Below, piece after piece: positions 22,374 through 33,074 of a stretch of DNA of 64,000 bases (within the stretch, counting starts at the first letter, position 1; every line of letters starts with the position of its first letter). This DNA is from Glebionis coronaria (Eukaryota > Streptophyta > Magnoliopsida > Asterales > Asteraceae), in assembly GCA_025667525.1 (NCBI GenBank), contig CM046878.1, positions 388,496,974 through 388,560,973 on the forward strand. The letters are read 5' to 3'. The translations under genes and the position numbers were made by a program. Under the pieces are notes generated by a model. It was not told where the DNA came from, did not search any database, and worked only from the letters and a program-made list of their open reading frames with translations.

Positions 22374-23860
22374 ATTCCGAAAATACATGAACTCGATCAA
22401 GTATGAAAACAAGATTTTCGAAGACGAGTTTATTTCATTTCGCCCCCTTTTTCGAAGCAAAAAGGTAGCAAAATTCTTTGTAGAAGAGAAGAACCGGACT
22501 TTGCTAATGCTCCCCCTTGGTGCTTACTCCCACTTGATTGGGGCACCTAGAGACCGAGCTATGGTGATAAGCTACATAGAAGGATTAGAAGAAAAAAAGA
22601 AACACCCAACAAGAAACAGCAATGGTCACAAAAGAAATAAGAGAAGAAGAAGAGAACCAAGAACCATAAGAAATCATGTTAATCCAAAAACATGAAAAGA
22701 AACAAGCTATTAAATCATACAAAGAGGTATGAAACACAAGCCTAAAATATAAGCATGAATCTAATCCAAGTTACACTAGAATTCTAAGATTTGCTTAAAT
22801 TAGATATCTTATTAATAATCAACCCACATTCTTAATTAGAAGACGAAGTAGTAGCGGAATTTAGTGGTGGAGGCTTAGCAATGGTCTCGTAGTCATAATG
22901 AAGAGGAGGCTTGACTAGGAAACTCTTGATGTAATTAAACTCCTCATAGATATGACCCATAGCAAGATGTTGATATTGACAACAATGAAAATATGTTCCA
23001 TGATGCATGACATTATCATGTGAGGGAGGAAGAACACAAAAGGGAAGTGATGGAAAAGAAGAGTTTCCAAAATCAATTTTCTTATAAGGAGAAGAAATTT
23101 GATTGAATGTGTTCTTAGGTGAATTTGATTTGAAAGAGATTGGGGAAAATGGAGGAGAATCAAGGATTTCATTTGGTGAATATGAAATTTTGATTTGATA
23201 AAAGGATGCAAAATGCTTTGATTTGAGTAGAGAAAGCACAAAATATTTTTGGAGTGGTCAAAGGCTTGAAACAAGGATTCCAAAAAGTGTTGGAACAATT
23301 TTGGAGTTTCAAAAAACCTGAATTTGGAGGCTTCTGCATGCGGTTCATTATTGTACCTGCGGTTTAATAATTATAATGAGCCGTTGGACAATCAAAGAAC
23401 AGCCCACAGAAGGTGTGTTTTGGGGGATAAGGAAAATTTTCCAATTCAACAAATCCTAATTTTCTAGTCTAACCAATCATAGAGATATGCTTAAAAGCAA
23501 TAAAAGACTAAGAAACACAAAAGAACTCACGAAAAACGACTTTGACCAAAATACATTGATTTTAAAGAAAAATCAATATTGGAGGTGTGTTAATCTAGAC
23601 ACATAGTCATGACACAATGATCCTCCATGGTTCAATGTTTTCTTAGTATATTTGAGTGACTCATACATATGAATTATGTATGCTCGATATCAATAGCAAG
23701 AAGCCATGAAAAACGTTTTTAGATTTAATTAACAATACAAAAACATTTCTCGACCATTTTCGAAAGAACTTTGAGATATTTGAAAAAGAGAAGAGAATTT
23801 TTCAAAAAGAGTTTAAGAGACTCAACAACTCAAAGAAAGAAAAGACTCGATTAAAGAAAA
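22374..23860 (-). other. A 3' untranslated region
   Basis: Between the pol end and the polypurine tract. Two overlapping minus-strand ORFs (22832-23239, 135 codons, and 22915-23298, 127 codons) occur. The first is Ser/Pro/His-rich with no family I recognise, so I treat it as possible remnant sequence and not as a gene. A plus-strand ORF at 22387-22695 is antisense and unsupported. Confidence 0.4.
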
Positions 23861-25070
23861 TGCGCAATTAAGGAATATGTTCCATTAAACCTAGACCTAG
23901 ACACAATTAATTAAAAAGTTCCATCTTAAGTGGCTTAGTGAAGATGTCGACTAAGTTTTCTACCGAGGGAACCTTCTCAATCGAAATGTTCCCCTTTTGA
24001 ACATTATCCCTAAGGAAATGGTGGCGAATCTCTATGTGCTTAGTTCGTGAATGTTACACGGGATTCATTCATCTTAAGTGGCTTTTGAACATTATCACAC
24101 ATGATGGGAACATCATTGAGTGTAATCCCGTAGTCAACAAGTGCATGCTTCATTCATAGAGCTTGTTGACAATATTTTTCGGCAGTTACATACTCGGCTT
24201 CCATGGTGGATATAGCAAGAGCGGTTTTTTTCTTGAAGAACCAAGAAGTTAAACAACAACCCATGAAGGTACAAACTCCACTAGTTCTTTTCTGGTCCAC
24301 GTAGTCTCCCGCATGATCTGATTCCATGTATACAATGGCTTCTACGCCGGTCCCTTTAGGATACCATAATCCTAAGTGTATAGTGCATTTAATGTATCAA
24401 AAGATATGCTTAACCGCTTCAAGATGAGAGGTTTTGGGAGCCTCTTGGAAACGTGCACAAAGGCAAACACTAAACATCATATCTGGTCGACTTGCCGTTA
24501 GGTACAACAAACTACCAATAATACCTCTATGTTTGGTGTTTTCTACCGACTCGCTATCATCATCTATAGTGAGTTTTTAGTATCCGAGGCCATAGGGGTC
24601 TTCATAGGCTTAGAGTCCTCTAATCCAAATTTATTTAACATTTCTTTAACATACTTAGATTGATTAAAGAAGATGCCATCGTCCATTTTTTTAATTTGGA
24701 GCCCTAAAAAGAAGCTAAGTTCTCCCATCATGCTCATTTCAAACTCGTCATGCATGATTTTGGCAAAGTCATCACACTGACTTTGACAAGTTGAACCAAA
24801 TATAATGTCATCAATACATATTTTTACGATTATGAGGTGAGAAACTTTCTTCTTTGTAAATAGCGTATTGTCTACCATTCCCATGGTTTAATCATGTTTT
24901 ACAAGAAATGATTTAAGTCTATCATACCAAGCTTTGCGTTATTGTTTACGACCATAAAGAGCTTTCTTAAGCGTGTAGACATGATCTGGTTTCTCAAAAT
25001 CAATGAAGTCAGGAGTTTGAGCCACATATACCTTCTCATTGATCAAACCGTTAAGAAATGCACTCTTTAC
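23861..25070 (-). pseudogene. A pol, second half: RT core to RNase H
   Basis: Begins right after B with KSAFLNGLINEKVYVAQTPD and LKKALYGRKQ, then two stops, then [15 protein letters not shown] (RT catalytic DD) and EFEMSMMGELSFFLGLQIKK. It ends in broken RNase H (KPLKMELFN..., LCLGLGLMEHIP). This is a Copia RT with SIRE/Tork-like wording. Multiple stops and frameshifts show it is long dead. Its first half lies 27 kb away at 52315-52953. Confidence 0.8.
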
Positions 25071-25834
25071 TGAAAGTCCCTAATCCTAGCTTGAAACGAT
25101 TAAGAAAGATAAATAACACAAGTAAATAATTTTCAAACGTAAGACTTTATTATTATATAAACAAGTATTACATGTGTTATGAATAACACAGTTTGATGAC
25201 AATGTGTTGTGTACACTTTGGACAAATAAAGATAACTTAAGAACACAGACACAGTTGATTGTTTAATAAGTTCTAAAGAGTTAATGTGTGAAATCTAACA
25301 AAGTGAACAACATTAACTATAGGCTACAAATCTTATTTATAGTTGTACGAGGTTGACTTTGATAGCTGGTTGATGGTGACTACACTAAATAGACAATGTC
25401 AGACATCTGTCACAAGATGCTCTTCTATTCTTGGTAGTTTGCCACAACGCTTTAGGGAAATAGAGCTGACATAGTTTCCCTTTTCTTTATACCTTGTACT
25501 TTAGGCTGCATTACTTTCCGCCTCAACACTTAGGTATGCCCAAAGTATACTGAGTGTTAAGAGGGTATTACCACCCCTGTTAACACTCAACCACTCAGAG
25601 TCTCTGATACATCTTGGCTGTTATCAATCACAGCCAATGAGTATGTCTTCAAGTAATCTTCGACTTCCTTGAAAATGTCTTTGACATGGACTCATCTGTG
25701 GTTGCTCACAGCGACTAAGTTCGCTGTGAGTCTTTTGGTACTTGCCTGTTACCTTGACACATGCAAGTTAATATCTAACAGCTTATGTTTAAATGTATGA
25801 CTAAGGGAAGTCTAACAAACTTAGATACCCAACA
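25071..25834 (-). repeat. 3' LTR of element B
   Basis: Plus-strand TGAAAGTCCC ... ACCCAACA, the same as 51547-52314 apart from scattered substitutions and small indels. It contains an imperfect hairpin at 25552-25588. Preceded by TSD tttac. Confidence 0.92.
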
Positions 25835-25845
25835 ATCTTCCCCTA
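25835..25845 (-). promoter_or_regulatory. B polypurine tract
   Basis: Minus strand AGGGGAAGAT adjoins the LTR start TGTTGGG. It sits at the expected site for plus-strand priming. Confidence 0.7.
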
Positions 25846-26020
25846 TTTAAACATAAATACAACTAGATCTAAATTAGTTATAGTAAGTGAGATAACATAT
25901 TCTTCTAACACATAACAGATCTAACAAACAAGTTCATAATTCATTAATACTTAGAAAATTTTACAAGTACAAAACATGAGTAAACAAAATTATGAGAGTG
26001 AAAATTCAGTTCTGAAAATT

Positions 26021-27616
26021 TCAATAATCATCATTCTTTATTCTTTCTTCAGCTTCAGCGATGTCTGTTCTGGTATCCAATTCAGCTTTCAAGGCTTGGG
26101 CAAATACTTTGGAATACTCAGAGTTGATTTTAAGCACTTTCTTGAACACTAACAGCTGAATCGTAGAAGCTATCCCCAGCTCATTTTCCCTTTGGAAAGC
26201 ATATTGACATCCCCTGTTCATGAAAGCCATTCCTCTTTCAGGCTCAGTGTAGGTCTGCCCATCAACTGGTCCTACTATCCCATTGGGTAGAATAAGATCC
26301 CTATGCATTCCATCCACTTAAATCTCAGCTGTTACAAAGGTTTCCCTAATGAATTGATTCATCCTTTTGCTTTTCTTTTCAGCCTTTGGGAGTTCTTGCT
26401 CAAATAGCTGTGGAGGGGGGGGGGTCAACTATGAGCTTGGCTGCTGTTTCTATTACCCTGTTAAACTTAGCCTTAAGAGTCTTTAGAAGTACTAAATTTG
26501 CCTGTCCAGACTTCTTCTCAGGTAAAGCTTCCAATTCAAACCATTCAGAGCGACCAAGTGTCTTTAATTTGAAATCATCAAATATATTCATGTTCGCCTG
26601 TTGGTTATCTCTCCATATAACCATTTGTGGTGTGTGGTAGATTTTTTATTTGTGTATTTAAACTTAGTGATTTTTCCTGGTTCATATCTAGAGTTAACGC
26701 AGGCATCATAGTCAGCCTTTACTTTATTGAGAGCCTCTTTGCGTTTAAACTCCATTTCCCTTAAGAGTTTTCTTTGCTCATCTCTCTGTTGGGGAGGCAT
26801 TCTTCTCAACTTTTCTTCATTCAACTCTTTGGCCTTCTTGATTTCATTTAGTCTTTTTGAATTCAAGTGCCTGTTGTTTAATTTCCTCAACCGATAGAGG
26901 ATTCTCATCAACGACTTTGAAAGTTGAGAATTGAGAGATTTCAGTTGTGGATCCTCCTGTCTCTAGCATCGCAACTATTTTCTTTAGTTTGGCATCTCAG
27001 TCTACCATAACTATTTCTTTCCCTTTCTTCAAGACAAAGGATGATTCACTTGCTTTCTTCAACTCTTCAGCATTTTTTAGGAATGCCATCTGAGCTTGGG
27101 TTTGTAAAGCTTTTGGGAGGGAGCCAGAATCAAACTTGAGTTTCTTGGCAGCTGGTTCATCTTTGTCCACAGTCTCCTTGGTGTTAACCAGAGACATGGA
27201 TTTAGATGTGTCAGCTCCTTTATTTGGTTGTTTGTCCCCCTTATTTGTACCATCATCATCAGATATAACGACAGGTGTGATGACTTGGAGAGGAATGGGT
27301 GTTGTGATGGTGTTATCAGCTGAACTCGTGCTGGTATTGATGGGTTCAAGTTTAAGTAAATTAACCTTCTCCCCTCACGTTTAGCCTGTCGCTCCAGACG
27401 TTTGGCTGAACGTGATTGAATATACTTAGTAACTTGCTCAACAGATGCAACCATTTTTCGTTGCCTCTTTCGTGAACCTCTGGCAATTTGGAGGATGCTG
27501 TTGCAGTTCCTGTTGACAGACCGATCAATATGTCCAGCCAAGAAGTTTGTGTGATGTTTTTGTCTGTACACAGCTTCAAACTCCTTGTGCATGACCAGTT
27601 CATGGGCTGATAGCAT
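26021..27616 (-). pseudogene. B env-like region, C-terminal part, frame-broken
   Basis: A series of overlapping short frames (27077-27616, 26588-26911, 26400-26624, 26021-26317) reads as one degraded, charged protein. Segments include FEAVYRQKHHTNFLAGHIDR, VASVEQVTKYIQSRSAKRLE, a Lys/Glu-rich helix (REMEFKRKEALNKVKADYDA) and a C-terminal part LDTRTDIAEAEERIKNDDY. It is the distal part of the additional ORF found after RNase H in SIRE-like elements. No signal peptide or transmembrane segment is evident, so 'env-like' is positional only. Confidence 0.55.
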
Positions 27617-27649
27617 GTTAGGGACCTCTATGGTAATAGTATCTTTTAT

Positions 27650-28240
27650 TCAAGTGGATAGATGGCTAAGTCCGTGAGAAACTCCCTTACGTGTGCCATC
27701 TTTAATAAGATCTGTGATAGCATCCTTGACAGCCTGTGTGATGATCTTTTGGAAATTAGCTGTGAATGAATGCATATCAGACCCCATGCGATCCAACTTA
27801 CGCGACAAACGTTCAATATCAGAGGGGTGATGAAAGGGCTTTAAGTCCTGAATGTTCAGGCTTTGTTGCGCGTAGTCATCTTCCCTTGGTATGATATCAA
27901 AGTTAAGTTGTTTTGGATGATCAAACAATAAGAACTCAACAGTGGGGTCATACTCAGCCTTTGGAAGCTCTGTAGTGACAGATATAGCAGAGGTGGGTGT
28001 CACAACAGCTTCTTTGGGAGGTGGAGTGGTTTCATCAGCTAGTGTTGACTCAGCTGTGCCTTTAGGAGGTGACAGAGGAGGCTGTTCATCGTCCTCATCA
28101 TCCTCTTCTTCAATCATCCCATTAGGGAGAATTTCGTCATCATGCATTGATTCAGGCTCAGAAAAGTTTTCAATGAGGGCTAGGACATCATCTTCAACAT
28201 CAAGCATAAGCTCATCTTCTTTAGGCAGTTCCTGAATCAC
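27650..28240 (-). CDS. B env-like region, acidic middle ORF
   Basis: 196 codons, starting MIQELPKEDELMLDVEDDVL. It has an acidic run (EEEDDEDDEQPPLSPP), a Thr/Pro-rich stretch, then a helical part (IERLSRKLDRMGSDMHSFTA, KIITQAVKDAITDLIKDG). No known enzyme motif. Position after pol and before the 3' LTR and composition match the extra ORF of SIRE-like Copia elements. The start codon may be internal to a longer original frame that is interrupted by the spacer repeats at 28350-28745. Confidence 0.5.
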   Translation of the reverse strand: MIQELPKEDELMLDVEDDVLALIENFSEPESMHDDEILPNGMIEEEDDEDDEQPPLSPPKGTAESTLADETTPPPKEAVVTPTSAISVTTELPKAEYDPTVEFLLFDHPKQLNFDIIPREDDYAQQSLNIQDLKPFHHPSDIERLSRKLDRMGSDMHSFTANFQKIITQAVKDAITDLIKDGTRKGVSHGLSHLST

Positions 28241-28349
28241 ATTATCAGCTCCTTCTGCTATAGTATGAGAATCTACAGTTTGCTGTTCAACATTAGCCTA
28301 CAATGGTGTAAGTTAGTAACAGTGAAATAGATAAGGGGAATGGTCTCCA

Positions 28350-28745
28350 GTAAGCTGTCCCAACGAGGCTGAGGATGATTATTCAGCCACTCCAAAGGAT
28401 AAATCCTTTGGACTCTTTTAAGTGTGAAAATAATGAGGTTATTGGTCGCCATTCACTGCCCCTAGGAAAGATGAGTGTGGTTATTTAGCCCCCCCAAAAA
28501 GATAAATCCTTTGGGACTCTTTTATCTATGAAACATATGTGGGTTAAGATCGCCTGTTACGCTGCCCCTAGGAAAGCTGAGGGTGATGATTCAGCTTCCC
28601 CTGAAAGGATAAATCCTATGGGATTCTTTTATTTGTGAAAAAGATATAGTTTAAGATCGTCATTTTACGCTGTCCCTAGGAAAGCTTAAGATGATTATTC
28701 AGCTCCCCCTAAAAGTTAAACTTTTGGGATTCTTTTTCTGAAGGA
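28350..28745. repeat. Four-copy palindrome-bearing minisatellite in B
   Basis: Units of about 97-117 bp, each with the palindrome AAAGGATaaATCCTTT or a variant (near 28396, 28499, 28616 and 28713). Each palindrome is followed by ggactctttt or a variant and then by a (g)ccctaggaaag(c)tgag block. Located between two env-like ORF pieces of B. Confidence 0.75.
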
Positions 28746-28960
28746 ACCTAGAGGCTGTGTGAAGTAAAACTACTCTAGGTCGAGACATATATGTATACAG
28801 GTTTTTGTTTCCCTGTATACTGTCTAGAGGGTGCAGGGTCATCGGAGTGCTTTATAAACAAAAATGAATCACTCCCTGGTGTAATGACACGGTGTACAGA
28901 AGTCTTAAAAGATTTCTAAGTGCATACATAGACTACTATGGGTCGAGGATAACCCTAACT

Positions 28961-29341
28961 TCACCAAGCTCTCCTATAGACATTTGAGAGTGGCTGCTTG
29001 TGTACCTCTAGAAATGATAAACTGATTACATGTGAGATATCAGTTGATTTAGGCTGGTTTCCTGCTGTCTCTGCTGAATTAGAGACACTAGACTCTTGTT
29101 GTATTTCATCTAAAGTCTCTGTATCCACAGAAGTCTTTGGAACAGAGGAAGTTGGGATGGTCATAAGCTTTTTTACCCTGTCTTTAATGACAGTTTGGGT
29201 TTTGGAAGAAGAGGGGTTTTTCTTCTTCTCAGGCTGTAGGCCAGTTGTTGCCTTGGATAGCGTAGTGTGTTGCCCAAAGGTCAAAGACGCTGACTTACCA
29301 GACATATTAGCTGTAATCACCTTCACAGAGGAAGGGATCAA
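28961..29341 (-). CDS. B env-like region, Ser/Thr/Lys-rich ORF piece
   Basis: 126 codons starting MIPSSVKVITANMSGKSASL. Low complexity (EKKKNPSSSKTQTVIKDRVK). It lies directly downstream of the 29411-30083 piece and probably belongs to the same original frame, separated by a stop near 29345. No recognised domain. Confidence 0.45.
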   Translation of the reverse strand: MIPSSVKVITANMSGKSASLTFGQHTTLSKATTGLQPEKKKNPSSSKTQTVIKDRVKKLMTIPTSSVPKTSVDTETLDEIQQESSVSNSAETAGNQPKSTDISHVISLSFLEVHKQPLSNVYRRAW

Positions 29342-29410
29342 GGACTAAACAACAGATGGCTGTTTTGCAGCAATATTCTCCATGTGGGTTGTAGCAGGCA
29401 CATCATTTGG

Positions 29411-30083
29411 TCACATCACTTTATAGACAGCCTCAATGATATGATATGGTTTCATAGCTGTGAGTGCAGGGTTGTTGTAGCGATCACCAAGAAGAATTTC
29501 GAAGATAAGAGAAAGAAAGCGAACATAGAAGATATTCTTCTCCCTAGATTGGTTGGTTCCCTTCAGCTTTTCCACAAGGTTGGAGAAAAGAATACTTCCT
29601 ACATCTACATCTGTACCCCATATCAGCCCATATACAATGGTCTGATGATTAAAAGATGTCTGATCTTGAGATCCCAGCATTCCACCCAAGGACTTGACAA
29701 TATGCATGAATAGCACTCTCCACATAGGAGGAAAAAACTTGATCTTCAATAGAGACTTAAGGACAACTTCAGTAGGTGTAAGGGTTGGGTAAGTGTTAGA
29801 GACAGGGAAAAGTATGGAAAGGGCATCCTTAACAGCCTTTTTATCAACAGTCTTCAAGCATTCGTCACCATGTCGAAGCCCAACAGCCAAAGAAGAGAAA
29901 TCATCAACAGAGAAGGAAAAAGTTTGTTCATTACAAGAAAGGTTGAAGGAAATGGTGTTATCATCAAGAACTTCAGCAGAATACCAGAATTCCCTAAGGT
30001 ATTCTTGGTAGAAGACGGATGAAGATCTGGTGAATGCTTCACCAACATCGTAGTTCTTCATAAAGTTCACCAGATCTAGGTAA
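29411..30083 (-). CDS. B env-like ORF, conserved N-terminal domain (part after C insertion)
   Basis: About 220 codons with FYQEYLREFWYSAEVLDDNT, FNLSCNEQTFSFSVDDFSSL, PPMWRVLFMHIVKSLGGMLG, TSFNHQTIVYGLIWGTDVDV and FYVRFLSLIFEILLGDRYNN. This wording (FWY-AEV, P-WR-L---I-K-LGG, Q-S---QT-AY-LI-G) is what I recall of the extra ORF in Asteraceae SIRE-like elements. It runs open up to the edge of C at 30083 and continues in the same phase at 42224. Function unknown; the name env-like is historical and I see no membrane segment. Confidence 0.65.
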
Positions 30084-30088
30084 GAATC

Positions 30089-30478
30089 TGTTGTCCCATA
30101 TATTTAGATAACATAGCACGAATTAAAGAAAGAAAATAGATGAAGAAAATGAATTCTAGGGAGAGAAAGTAGAGAGAGAAAAGAGAGAGAATTGGTTGGA
30201 ACTAGGTGATATTAGATTGAGAGAAAATGAATGACCAACACCCTTCCTAACATGCTAGGAAGGGTATTTATAGCCTTTGCTTACATGTAGCATAATGGGC
30301 TATATGATCATGGGCCGGGCTTTCCTTTTGGGCTTTGGTTACTTATGAATGAACCTTAGCTTAAAGTTAAGCCCGTAATACACGACTAATCTACTACCTA
30401 TTACAACATTCTAATATATGATACATAATAAACATATGATCGAGCATTCTTGTTTGACTCAATATTTTGAGGCTAACA
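30089..30478 (-). repeat. 3' LTR of element C
   Basis: TGTTGTCCCATA ... GAGGCTAACA on the plus strand. It contains TATAAATA (minus, 30265-30272) beside a perfect 10-bp hairpin (30240-30265). 11 transitions and a 1-bp indel separate it from the 5' LTR. Confidence 0.93.
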
Positions 30479-30490
30479 ATCTCCCCCAAT
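30479..30490 (-). promoter_or_regulatory. C polypurine tract
   Basis: Minus strand ATTGGGGGAGAT adjoins the LTR start TGTTAGCC. Confidence 0.75.
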
Positions 30491-33074
30491 GAGAGGTCAT
30501 CACCTTTTATGAGAGGTCAATACCCTTTGTCATTTGGAGATTTGTAGTGATTACTAATCTCGCCATAAATGAGTCTCGAACGTGTAATAGTAGTCTTGTT
30601 TCTTCATGCTGTGATCTTTGAGCCTTTGTCATTGTATTTCGACTTTGTCTTTAATCTTGAGATCTTCGAATCATCCTTGACTTGTCCTTGCCATCTTGCG
30701 ATCTTGTGTCTTCATCCACATGCTCACACTATTAATTGTCGAATATGTCTTTAGGCATGAGAATGTGGTTTTGAATCTTTGACTTTGCTGAGTACACCGT
30801 AACGCCACCTTCTCGAGACAAAACATAGACACGGACTGAATGGCTTTGACAATCGTCCTAAATCGGTAGCGTTTTACCTCCGGTCGGTGAAGACCGTTAT
30901 ACGATATTAAATACCGTACCTGTGATTAGGTAGATTCAATCAAGAATCTCCTTGACAGGGTTTCGCGGTTGTACTAGCCGTTCTCTTTACTCGACCGTCA
31001 CAAAGCAAGACTGCGAACATAAAGAGTGAATCAATTGGATAAATATCCGCTTGATTAAAGTCGTCAATTCAAATTCCTAGAACAAGTTTGGTTCATTAAG
31101 AATCTTACTATTGTTGCTTTCCAGTTGACACAAGCTTGATTCACAAGAATCTCGCAAGTTACCTACCGTAGCGCTGTTTGAGGTTGACGCTAGAAGGATT
31201 TCCATTCGTCACTGTGAATATTAATGAATATCACTCTTAATGTTCTGGCAAAACCATAAAGATATTGTGTAGAAACCTGAAACGAGTTTGAATCAATTCA
31301 GAATCAAACCACTGTTGCTTTTCAGTTTTACACATGTTTAATTCATAAAGAATCTTCCATATGACCTACCGAAGTGCTGTTTGATGTTAACACTGGAAGG
31401 ATTTCCACTCATCATTGTGAATACTAAGTATTATCACTCTGAGTGTTCTAGCAATATCACAAGGATATGGCGTAGGACTCTCTTGATCTTCATCCGTGTG
31501 TCCTAACAAGATTTGATTGATCTCTTGGCTCTAGACTCGATTTGTGCACTTTTAGTGATCGGAGGCTGGAGCAGATGCCACCTATTCAATATTAACTATC
31601 TCGAAGTGAGAAAGTCAATAGAAGTCATGTTGTTCTCCGTGAAAATAAAACAAACTTATTTTGAGAGAAGCCTGAGTAGCTGGGAAAGGGTTGTGAATAC
31701 ATCACTGGGTCCATGATGAGTTTGTCTTCATGATGAGTTGACCCGATTTCTGCCTAATTTGTATAGAGGGCTTCTTTCTTTAGACCCTTTATCCTTACAT
31801 TTCTTTTTCATTCTTCAACCCCTTCAATGCTTACCAAGACATCATTAATAGCACCTTGTTGTGATTGTTCTAGTGCTATCATCAGTACTTAGTCGGCATT
31901 CAGCTTCGTTCACATTCTACTCCATCTATCCTAAGGACTTCTAATAATCTATTAGATTGTCCTTGGGAAGATCCCTCCGGTTCTGGTTGGATCATAGGAC
32001 TTAAACCTAACCACCCTTTTGACACCAATAACGTCATGAATTAAAGATGTTGTGGGTATTTGATCGTAACCATGAAAACCACTTTAAATTCTAACAAAGT
32101 GTATGAAAAATATTTAACACCTTGCTAGTTTTGTCGTTTCAGAAATGCCCCCCTTCACATGTGCATCGATAATCGAAAGTGTTTCGCACATGTAGGTAGG
32201 AGTTAAAGTACTTGAGTCTTATATAAGACCACATTTTAATCACATTTTCTCCCCCTATCTCTAATATATAAAATCTTTTGATATTAGAGATAACAAATTT
32301 GATTAAAATATATTTTGAAAAATAGTCTTGAAAATCTCCGCGAGAAAGATGTGTTAATATTTTGCATGAAGTTAAAATGCCCCCCCTCAAAAATTGATCC
32401 AATTGAATTGTCATTGTGAGGATTTGATCCACATTTCTCTTTTTGAGTATGGGAGTTGTTGAACACACAATTTTTGAAAGATTTTGAATAATCATTGAAA
32501 ATTATTGAAAAAATCGTGTTCAACGCTTTTTGAAAAATCCTATTTCTTTTTGTCGAAGAGGTTTTTCTAAAGCATAAACTTGAGTTCATAGACGTTGAAT
32601 GTCTTGACGAATCCACTCAAGTGTAAAAAGATTTCTCTTCTTTTGCTGAGGGTAAGGGTACTGAAGTGTACACTCCCCCGTGAATATAGAACCGGGTTGC
32701 AATCTGAAAGTGATTACAAGCAATTGTGTTGAGCTCAAAACGTTGAATGTTTTGTGACAAGCTCAACCCGTGATAGATTGCTCTACCCGTTGTTTGGAAA
32801 TATTGTCCAAAATAGACAATTTCCTTTATTAAAAGAGGAAATGACATGTTTTGAAAAATATTTACAACTTTCATTCGAGCTTTATGTACACACCCGTGTC
32901 GTTATTGAGCGACATTTCTAGGCACGTCCATATTATCGATACTGAAAGACAAGTCGAGAAGAATATTTTTGGATTTTGAAAGATTTTTTAATTTTGTGTT
33001 TTGTTTTTATATGTTTTATATTTTTGTATTTTGCTTTTTCAAAGATATTTATAGGTTGATGTTTGATAGATAAA
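30491..33074 (-). other. C 3' untranslated region
   Basis: 2.6 kb between RNase H and the polypurine tract without a credible ORF (a few 60-118 codon frames on both strands lack domains). It holds a diverged tandem duplication of about 200 bp (31081-31280 and 31281-31476). It also has scattered G-runs on the minus strand (near 30483, 32252, 32380) that resemble secondary polypurine tracts. Confidence 0.5.
31081..31476. repeat. Two-copy tandem duplication, about 200 bp
   Basis: Both copies contain agtttg(a/g)ttca...aatc, tgttgctttyca, gacctaccg..gcgctgtttgaggttgacgct-type text, ggaaggatttccaytc and tgttctrgcaa in the same order at a 200-bp offset. They are about 80% alike by eye. Confidence 0.7.

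Noticed and set aside
22832..23298. Possible extra gene in the 3' region of A
   Set aside because: Two overlapping frames of similar length compete, neither with a known domain, in a heavily decayed element; kept only as a note in the A 3' region.
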